Notes under the pieces: model-generated
Seen by the model: the letters and a program-made list of their open reading frames with translations, nothing else
What the model was told of the DNA's origin: nothing
Databases searched by the model: none
NCBI RefSeq assembly: GCF_018219815.1
Contig: NZ_JADMKU010000013.1
Location: forward strand, 48,329 to 112,328
From: Thalassovita aquimarina
GTDB lineage: Bacteria; Pseudomonadota; Alphaproteobacteria; Rhodobacterales; Rhodobacteraceae
Reading direction: 5' to 3'
DNA: 64,000 nucleotides
Program-made: the position numbers and the translations under genes
Part shown: positions 59,480 to 64,000 of the stretch, piece after piece
Numbering within the stretch: the stretch's first letter is position 1
Layout of the letters: each line of letters opens with the position of its first letter

Positions 59480-61744
59480 ATGACCCGTTTCGCCGCGCCC
59501 ATTTCCGAACAGATCTGGGATATGAAATACCGCCTGAAAGAGGCCGACGGCACCCCGGTGGACCGCACTGTGGAAGACAGCTGGCGGCGTATCGCGCGGT
59601 CGCTGGCGCAGGTGGAAAAGGATCCCGCGCATTGGGAAGAACGGTTCTACGCGGCGCTGGAGGATTTCAAGTACCTGCCCGCCGGGCGGATCACCGCGGG
59701 CGCGGGCACCGGGCGCAACGTGACCCTGTTCAACTGCTTCGTCATGGGCACCATCCCCGACAGCATGTCGGGCATCTTCGACATGCTGAAGGAAGCCGCA
59801 TTGACCATGCAGCAGGGCGGCGGCATCGGGTACGATTTTTCCACCATCCGGCCGCGCGGCGCGGATGTTCTGGGCGTGGCGGCGGATGCCTCGGGGCCGC
59901 TTTCGTTCATGGATGTCTGGGATGCGATGTGCCGCACCATCATGAGCGCGGGGTCGCGTCGCGGCGCGATGATGGCGACGATGCGCTGCGATCACCCCGA
60001 TATCGAGGATTTCATCACCGCCAAGTCGGATTCGGCGCGGCTGCGCATGTTCAACCTCAGCGTTCTGGTCACCGACGATTTCATGGAAGCGGTCAAGGCC
60101 GACGGCCCGTGGGAGCTCAAGTTCGGCGACAAGGTCTATCACACACTACAGGCGCGCGACCTGTGGAACAAGATCATGCAGTCGACCTATGATTTCGCCG
60201 AACCGGGCGTGATCTTCATCGACCGGATCAACAAGGCCAACAACCTTTCCTATTGCGAAACCATCGCCGCCACCAACCCCTGCGGCGAACAGCCTTTGCC
60301 GCCATATGGCGCTTGCCTGCTGGGATCGATCAACCTGGCGCGGCTGGTCGCCGATCCGTTCGAAAAGAACGCCAAGCTCGACCAGGACAAGCTCGACGAC
60401 CTGGTGCGCGTCGCGGTGCGGATGATGGACAACGTCGTGGACGCGTCGCAGTTCCCGCTGCACGAACAGGCGCAGGAGGCGCAGAACAAGCGCCGGATCG
60501 GCCTGGGCGTGACCGGGTTGGCCGATGCTCTGCTGATGCTGGGGCTGCGCTACGGCAGCGATGATGCGGCGCGGCAGACCGAGGACTGGCTGCACCAGAT
60601 CGCGCGCTCGGCCTACCTCGCTTCGGTCGAACTGGCCAAGGAAAAGGGCGCCTTCCCGCTGTTCGACGCGGAAAAATACCTCGCCTCGGGCACCATGGAG
60701 CAAATGGACGAGGATGTGCGCGCCGAGATCGCCGAACACGGCATCCGCAACGCGCTGCTGACCTCGATCGCGCCGACCGGCACGATTTCGCTTTATGCCG
60801 GCAACGTCAGTTCCGGGATCGAGCCGGTCTTCGCCTATGCCTATACCCGCAAGGTGCTGCAGAAGGACGGTAGCCGGACCGAGGAGGAAGTGGTCGATTA
60901 CGCGGTACAGTTGTGGCGCGACAAGTTCGGCGACAGGGAACTGCCCGACTATTTCGTCAACGCCCAGACGCTGGAACCGCTCGATCACGTGCGGATGCAG
61001 GCGGCGGCGCAGAAATGGGTCGATTCCAGCATTTCCAAGACGATCAACTGCCCCGAGGACATCAGCTTCGAAGGCTTCAAGGACGTCTACATGGAAGCCT
61101 ATGAAACCGGCTGCAAGGGCTGCACCACCTACCGCCCGAACGACGTGACCGGATCGGTTCTGAGCGTCAGCGAGGAAAGCGAAAAGGCGCCCGAGGTGGA
61201 TGCCGGCGCCGACGTGATCTACATGGCAGAACCGCTGGACCGGCCGCAGGCGCTGGAAGGCCATACCTACAAGCTGAAATGGCCCGACAGCGAGCACGCG
61301 ATCTACCTGACCATCAACGACATCCTGATCGGCGGCCACCGCCGCCCGTTCGAGGTCTTCATCAACTCCAAGAACATGGAGCATTACGCCTGGACGCTGG
61401 CGCTGACCCGGATGATTTCAGCGGTGTTCAGGCGCGGCGGCGACGTGTCCTTCGTGGTCGAGGAGCTGAAGGCGGTGTTCGACCCGCGCGGCGGCGCCTG
61501 GATGCAGGGCAAATACATTCCCTCGATCCTCGCGGCGATCGGCGGGGTGATCGAACAGCACCTCATTCGCATCGGTTTCATCGAAGGCGAAGGGATGGGG
61601 CTGAAAACCGATCCCAAGGCCGAGGTCGTGGCCGTGGGCGAAACCCCGCGCGGCAAGCCCTGCCCCAGCTGCGGCCAGTTTGAAATGCGGATGGTCGAGG
61701 GCTGCATGACCTGCATGAGCTGCGGCCATTCGAAATGTGGCTGA
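59480..61744 (+). CDS. nrdJ: Adenosylcobalamin-dependent (class II) ribonucleotide reductase
   Basis: A 754-residue class II reductase that makes deoxyribonucleotides using coenzyme B12 instead of a diiron radical. Landmarks are YLPAGRITAGAGTGRNVTLFNCFV with the active-site cysteine, QQGGGIGYDFSTIRPRG, ATNPCGEQPLPPYGACLLGSINL (second active-site cysteine and glutamate), and TSIAPTGTISLYAGNVSSGIEPVFA. The C-terminal tail CPSCGQFEMRMVEGCMTCMSCGHSKCG-type region (split here by spacing) holds the redox-active cysteines that reload the active site, in a zinc-finger-like pattern. AAGGAC stands 11 bases before the ATG. No B12 riboswitch was recognised upstream. It explains aerobic and microaerobic DNA synthesis independent of NrdAB. 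Confidence 0.95.
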   Translation: MTRFAAPISEQIWDMKYRLKEADGTPVDRTVEDSWRRIARSLAQVEKDPAHWEERFYAALEDFKYLPAGRITAGAGTGRNVTLFNCFVMGTIPDSMSGIFDMLKEAALTMQQGGGIGYDFSTIRPRGADVLGVAADASGPLSFMDVWDAMCRTIMSAGSRRGAMMATMRCDHPDIEDFITAKSDSARLRMFNLSVLVTDDFMEAVKADGPWELKFGDKVYHTLQARDLWNKIMQSTYDFAEPGVIFIDRINKANNLSYCETIAATNPCGEQPLPPYGACLLGSINLARLVADPFEKNAKLDQDKLDDLVRVAVRMMDNVVDASQFPLHEQAQEAQNKRRIGLGVTGLADALLMLGLRYGSDDAARQTEDWLHQIARSAYLASVELAKEKGAFPLFDAEKYLASGTMEQMDEDVRAEIAEHGIRNALLTSIAPTGTISLYAGNVSSGIEPVFAYAYTRKVLQKDGSRTEEEVVDYAVQLWRDKFGDRELPDYFVNAQTLEPLDHVRMQAAAQKWVDSSISKTINCPEDISFEGFKDVYMEAYETGCKGCTTYRPNDVTGSVLSVSEESEKAPEVDAGADVIYMAEPLDRPQALEGHTYKLKWPDSEHAIYLTINDILIGGHRRPFEVFINSKNMEHYAWTLALTRMISAVFRRGGDVSFVVEELKAVFDPRGGAWMQGKYIPSILAAIGGVIEQHLIRIGFIEGEGMGLKTDPKAEVVAVGETPRGKPCPSCGQFEMRMVEGCMTCMSCGHSKCG

Positions 61745-61897
61745 TCTGACCGGGTGAAAGCGAGTCAGAAAAAGCAGATGAGTGCGCAAAAGAAACCATA
61801 AGCGTGCGCATCGGGCGTCAAGACAAAATTAAGGCCTTTAGGCGCTTACTTCGGAGGCTGTTTTTTTGAACTGAACCATGAGGGCGGCGGGGCCATT
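61745..61897. other. nrdJ 3' region without a recognised gene
   Basis: Base composition falls to lower GC after the nrdJ stop. A weak GCCT/AGGC pairing followed by seven Ts (about 61840-61867) may end the nrdJ transcript. Nothing else is recognised before the IS-like repeat at 61898. Confidence 0.4.
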
Positions 61898-62000
61898 TGT
61901 AGGACCCACTAAAAAATGTCCATTTTGGCAGTTTTTGGGCCACTTTGACCAACAACAAATGACCACCGAGCGCACTGCGTTCGGTGGTTTTTATTTTACT
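61898..62000 (+). repeat. IS21-like terminal sequence, copy 1
   Basis: Begins TGTAGGACCCAC, then AATGTCCATT, TGACCA and AAATGACCAC, repeats of a TGACCA/TGTCCA motif, and ends in a hairpin terminator. It aligns over about 100 bases with copy 2 at 62413-62512 in the same orientation. Multiple short internal repeats at an end beginning TGT are typical of IS21-family termini; assignment to that family is by pattern, no transposase is left. Confidence 0.55.
61963..61997 (+). terminator. Terminator inside IS-like end, copy 1
   Basis: CCACCGAGCGC pairs with GCGTTCGGTGG (11 bp, one G-T pair) around ACT, followed by TTTTTATTTT. Confidence 0.85.
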
Positions 62001-62170
62001 TCATGCACTTGCTCCAAGCTCACCATGCTCTGCTTATTGGTTGCCGTTTGTCTTCAGGTTCCGGAGTAAGGTGGTTGACTGATCGATGTGTCTTGTGCGC
62101 ACACGCAAACTTTTTTTTTTGAGTATCGCACAACCCAAATGATTCAAAGCTACGGTAAGGAGGACAAGAC
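62001..62170. other. Leader region of the small 62171 gene
   Basis: No gene is seen. It contains a run of ten Ts at 62110-62120, unusual in this window, and TTGACT-like and TATCGC-like elements nearby, then GTAAGGAGGACAAGAC, a near-perfect ribosome site ahead of the ATG at 62171. Confidence 0.35.
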
Positions 62171-62374
62171 ATGGCAATCACATCTCATGCGTTCGGTCGC
62201 GTCACGCTTACCGGCGACGACGCTGCCAAGTTCAAACGGCAGGTGAAGTACGGCCGTCCGAGCGAAGCCGCCAAGCAGAGCGTTAAGTCAGGTTTGGCCT
62301 TGGCGCGCGAAATGAAAGCGAAGGGTAACGTGACGCTTAAGCTGAGTCGGAAGCAACAGGCCGTTAGTGGCTGA
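62171..62374 (+). CDS. Small basic protein of unknown function, first gene of a two-gene unit
   Basis: A 67-residue, strongly basic protein (MAITSHAFGRVTLTGDDAAK at the start, then KRQVKYGRPSEAAKQSVKSG and a lysine-rich end). The perfect ribosome site AAGGAGG 9 bases before the ATG shows that it is a real gene. It is not recognised as a known family. Its stop overlaps by 8 bases a GTG that opens a second reading frame, now cut after 15 codons by an IS-like end. A small gene translationally coupled to a second is the layout of toxin-antitoxin or phage regulatory pairs, but no family motif supports that; it stays hypothetical. Confidence 0.65.
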   Translation: MAITSHAFGRVTLTGDDAAKFKRQVKYGRPSEAAKQSVKSGLALAREMKAKGNVTLKLSRKQQAVSG

Positions 62375-62417
62375 CGAAGACGTAGAATTCAGGTTTACCG
62401 AGATTGGCCCGGTGTAG
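62367..62417 (+). pseudogene. Truncated second gene of the two-gene unit
   Basis: Opens at GTG 62367, overlapping the end of the upstream gene (GTGGCTGA), and reads ADEDVEFRFTEIGP, an acidic stretch unlike the basic first protein. Real sequence ends at 62412, where the IS-like end (TGTAGG) begins and gives an immediate TAG. The remainder of the gene is not found in the window. Confidence 0.5.
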
Positions 62418-62512
62418 GATCCACCATAAAATGTCCATTCCCGGAATAATTTGACCATTCCGGTACACATCAAATGACCACTGGCCGCCATGCGGTCAGT
62501 GGTTTTCTTTTA
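62413..62512 (+). repeat. IS21-like terminal sequence, copy 2
   Basis: Begins TGTAGGATCCACCATAAAAT, continues with TGTCCATT, TTTGACCATT and CAAATGACCACT and ends in a hairpin terminator. It aligns with copy 1 at 61898-62000. It truncates the gene at 62367 and is itself cut 3' by an IS5-type end starting at 62513. Confidence 0.6.
62478..62511 (+). terminator. Terminator inside IS-like end, copy 2
   Basis: CCACTGGCCGC pairs with GCGGTCAGTGG (11 bp, one G-T pair) around CAT, followed by TTTTCTTTT. Same shape as copy 1 but with paired base changes. Confidence 0.85.
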
Positions 62513-62738
62513 GGGTCAGGCCCCATTGATTTTGGCCACATGACGTGATGCAAAGACCGAAAACCGAGCGGTGAACATGTCTGATCTCTTCTGGCCGACC
62601 GACGCGCAGATGGCGCGTCTTGAGCCATATTTCCCGAATTCTCGCGGTAAGCCGCGCGTCGATGACCGGCGTGTGCTGAACGGGATTATCTTCATCAATC
62701 GCAATGGGTTGCGTTGGCGCGACGCGCCTGCGGAATAT
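62513..62738 (+). mobile_element. 5' fragment of an IS5-family (IS427-like) insertion sequence
   Basis: The end GGGTCAGGCCCCATTGA at 62513 shares GGGTCAGG with the IS5-type end at 63928. The first 54 codons of its transposase are intact (62577-62738). The rest has been replaced by an IS3-type sequence. Confidence 0.7.
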
Positions 62739-63065
62739 CCCTGCATGGTGGTCTCGGACAATGGCACCGAACTGACCAGCAATGCGATCCTGAAATGGCA
62801 GGAGGACCGGCAGGTCGAATGGCACTACATCGCACCGGGCAAACCGATGCAGAACGGCTTCGTGGAAAGTTTAAATGGCCGATTGCGCGACGAGTGCCTG
62901 AACGAGCACTTGTTCTCAAATCTGCGCCATGCCCGCCATCTGATCCACGCCTGGCGCGACGACTATAACCATCACCGCCCCCATACGAGCCTCGACGGGC
63001 TCACCCCGTGGGAGTATCACCAACGGTCAGAAGAGGACCAAACCCTGAACAGAGCTAACTTATGA
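62577..63065 (+). pseudogene. In-frame chimera of IS5 transposase N-terminus and IS3 transposase C-terminus
   Basis: The 162-residue frame starts [19 protein letters not shown] and runs to RWRDAPAEY (54 residues), the N-terminal domain of an IS5/IS427-type transposase. It then switches without frame change to an IS3-type OrfB end: [59 protein letters not shown]. The integrase-core part keeps the second Asp (SDNGTE) and the Glu ([10 protein letters not shown]) of DDE, but lacks the first Asp and any IS3 DNA-binding domain, and the IS5 part lacks its catalytic core. Activity is unlikely. Confidence 0.8.
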
Positions 63066-63091
63066 ATGCGGCCTCTAAGGGGAGCAGGTCA
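62739..63091 (+). mobile_element. 3' fragment of an IS3-family insertion sequence
   Basis: Contains the C-terminal part of an IS3-type OrfB (to the stop at 63065) and the right terminal sequence GGGGAGCAGGTCA at 63079-63091, the usual inverted-repeat end of this IS type. The left part with OrfA is missing. Confidence 0.75.
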
Positions 63092-63095
63092 CATG

Positions 63096-63118
63096 CCGCC
63101 CTCGGGCGGTGTTTTTTT
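63096..63118 (+). terminator. Rho-independent terminator after IS3 fragment
   Basis: CCGCC pairs with GGCGG around CTCG, extended by weak G-T pairs, followed by TGTTTTTTT. It starts 5 bases beyond the IS3 end, so it belongs to host sequence. Confidence 0.75.
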
Positions 63119-63572
63119 CGAACTTTCTATGGCCATTTTCTCTTGGTGAAATGGACAAGCTGCGGCCTCGGGGCGAGTGTTCGCGATTTCGGTCCTTAAT
63201 TAACGGTCACTTAAGTTGGCCGAAAAGTCGCCGATGGACAATGTTGCATGGGGTCCGCACTATTGGTCCTGCCGCCCTTGTGTTTTCGGTCGCCGACAAT
63301 CGAGAGGGCGGGCTCGTTTTGAGTTTTAGAATCTTGCTGATGCAAGTCAGTGTACGGATGCGAGATGGCGCGCGATAGTGACAGTTTCAGGGATAGAGAG
63401 ATACGAATTGACTATCTGTGAGCATGAAGCCCGATCTGAGCGTTGTCATACCCGCAGAAATCGAACTGACTTCAATATACGTCGAATTTCCTACACTGCC
63501 GTGACTTGGGCAAGATGTTGCCAGTAAAGCTTAAGTCCGGAACTATTGATATAGTCGAGGGCCAGTACAAGC
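63119..63572. other. Low-GC region without a convincing gene
   Basis: GC content is clearly below the window average. Short open frames occur but none has a ribosome site and a recognisable protein. The stretch between the IS3 fragment and the thermonuclease gene looks like horizontally acquired or decayed DNA. Confidence 0.45.
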
Positions 63573-63950
63573 ATGTCCAAGCGTCGCCACGCCTTCTTGT
63601 TAATGATCTCGTTGTGCGCTTCTTATGGCGCGCCAATAGCTGCGCAGAATTTAATCAGCGGAACAGCAAGCGTGATTGACGGAGACACTATAGAAATACA
63701 CGGGACGCGGATCAGGCTACATGCCATTGATGCGATCGAGAGCCGCCAGAAATGTCTCTTGCCCAATAAGAGCGAATGGCGCTGCGGAGCCGACGCGGCC
63801 AATGCACTGGCGAATAAAATTGGCCGCGCGCCGGTCGAATGCCGTGTGATCGACAAAGACAGGTATGGCCGTTTAGTCGCTAAGTGCTATCAGGAGGGTG
63901 TCGATATCAACGGGTGGCTAGTGGCTAGGGTCAGGACTCATAGCCAATAG
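63573..63950 (+). CDS. Thermonuclease family protein, C-terminus replaced by IS insertion
   Basis: A secreted nuclease-fold protein: signal peptide MSKRRHAFLLMISLCASYGA ending near AAQ, then the SNase core VIDGDTIEIHGTRIRLHAIDAIE with the catalytic Asp and Arg of the calcium site, RCGADAANALANKIG, and VECRVIDKDRYGRLVAKCY with the second catalytic Asp/Arg region. After DINGWLVA the sequence enters the IS5-type end (from about 63927) and reads nine unrelated codons to TAG 63950. Relatives continue for roughly 20-40 more residues, so the final helix is lost. Activity is uncertain. Confidence 0.78.
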   Translation: MSKRRHAFLLMISLCASYGAPIAAQNLISGTASVIDGDTIEIHGTRIRLHAIDAIESRQKCLLPNKSEWRCGADAANALANKIGRAPVECRVIDKDRYGRLVAKCYQEGVDINGWLVARVRTHSQ

Positions 63951-64000
63951 ATGACGGTTGCAGCGAGCGCGATTGCGGAGAGGAAGACCTTCGGGCACCT
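63928..64000 (-). mobile_element. Right end of an IS5-family element running off the window
   Basis: GGGTCAGGACTCATAGCC marks the terminal repeat; the transposase stop lies inside it. Insertion next to CTAG in the thermonuclease gene fits the TA-type target of this IS group. The element is inverted relative to the fragment at 62513. Confidence 0.75.
63938..64000 (-). CDS. IS5-family transposase, C-terminal 20 residues (partial at window edge)
   Basis: On the minus strand the frame reads RCPKVFLSAIALAATVIYWL then TGA at 63938-63940, the familiar C-terminus of IS5/IS427-type transposases in Alphaproteobacteria. The body lies beyond base 64000. Confidence 0.8.
   Translation of the reverse strand, partial: RCPKVFLSAIALAATVIYWL

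Noticed and set aside
63109..63378. An 89-codon frame after the IS3 fragment
   Set aside because: It starts inside a terminator hairpin region, lacks a ribosome site and shows no protein-like features.
1..64000. CRISPR arrays, tRNA or rRNA genes, prophage structural genes
   Set aside because: Scanning the gaps showed no regularly spaced repeats, no tRNA cloverleaf-like segment and no phage gene families; the mobile DNA at 61.9-64 kb is limited to insertion-sequence remnants.

Overview
The window is high-GC, densely packed bacterial DNA with gene content typical of an alphaproteobacterium of the Rhodobacteraceae (Roseobacter-type). The grounds are three TRAP/ABC uptake systems, a protocatechuate 4,5-cleavage (lig) cluster, xdhABC, the hisS-hisZ-hisG arrangement with the short HisG form, a DUF1489 gene and a class II (B12-dependent) nrdJ. 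No tRNA, rRNA or CRISPR array was seen. The organism call is inference from gene families, not from a marker gene.

Layout. 1-5406 (+): 3' part of a molybdenum hydroxylase large subunit, a CoxG-like protein and a DctPQM TRAP transporter. 5608-9256: a minus-strand stress/detoxification group (FMN-binding PNPOx-like protein, GST, DUF1348, AhpD-like protein) with a divergent LysR regulator and a paired operator. 9291-10468: a deletion scar that joins the start of an AraC-type gene to a decapitated serine hydrolase. 10584-16802: a MarR-like regulator divergent from a tight operon dctPQM-pxpBCA, suggesting a TRAP route for 5-oxoproline. 16944-17968: a MerR regulator and a DUF2938 membrane protein around a SoxR-box-like promoter. 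18082-28566 (-): amidase, a Liv-type ABC operon ending in an alpha/beta hydrolase, and an HlyD/ATPase/ABC-2 permease export system.

28707-33249 is the lig cluster: ligI-ligA-ligB (-) opposite a double-HTH LysR regulator and ligC (+). LigA/LigB open protocatechuate, LigC oxidises the product to 2-pyrone-4,6-dicarboxylate and LigI opens it; ligJ and ligK are not here. 33304-39151: a CHASE-PAS hybrid kinase, a DUF1501/DUF1800 pair and a PagL-like outer membrane protein. 39287-49494 (-) looks like one ~10 kb operon, xdhA-xdhB-xdhC followed by a BMP-type nucleoside/purine ABC transporter. A voltage-gated-type potassium channel gene is embedded in it by overlap, and xdhB carries an in-frame copy of a dispersed palindromic repeat.

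49673-61744 is mostly core genome: SRPBCC protein, dnaE, slyX, crotonase, hisS-hisZ-hisG, DUF1489, nrdJ. Perfect DnaA-box sequences cluster between dnaE and slyX, and another lies in front of nrdJ. 61745-64000 is a mobile-element graveyard with two IS21-like ends carrying structurally conserved terminators, a small two-gene unit cut by one of them, an in-frame IS5/IS3 transposase chimera, and a thermonuclease gene truncated by a second IS5-type element that runs off the window.
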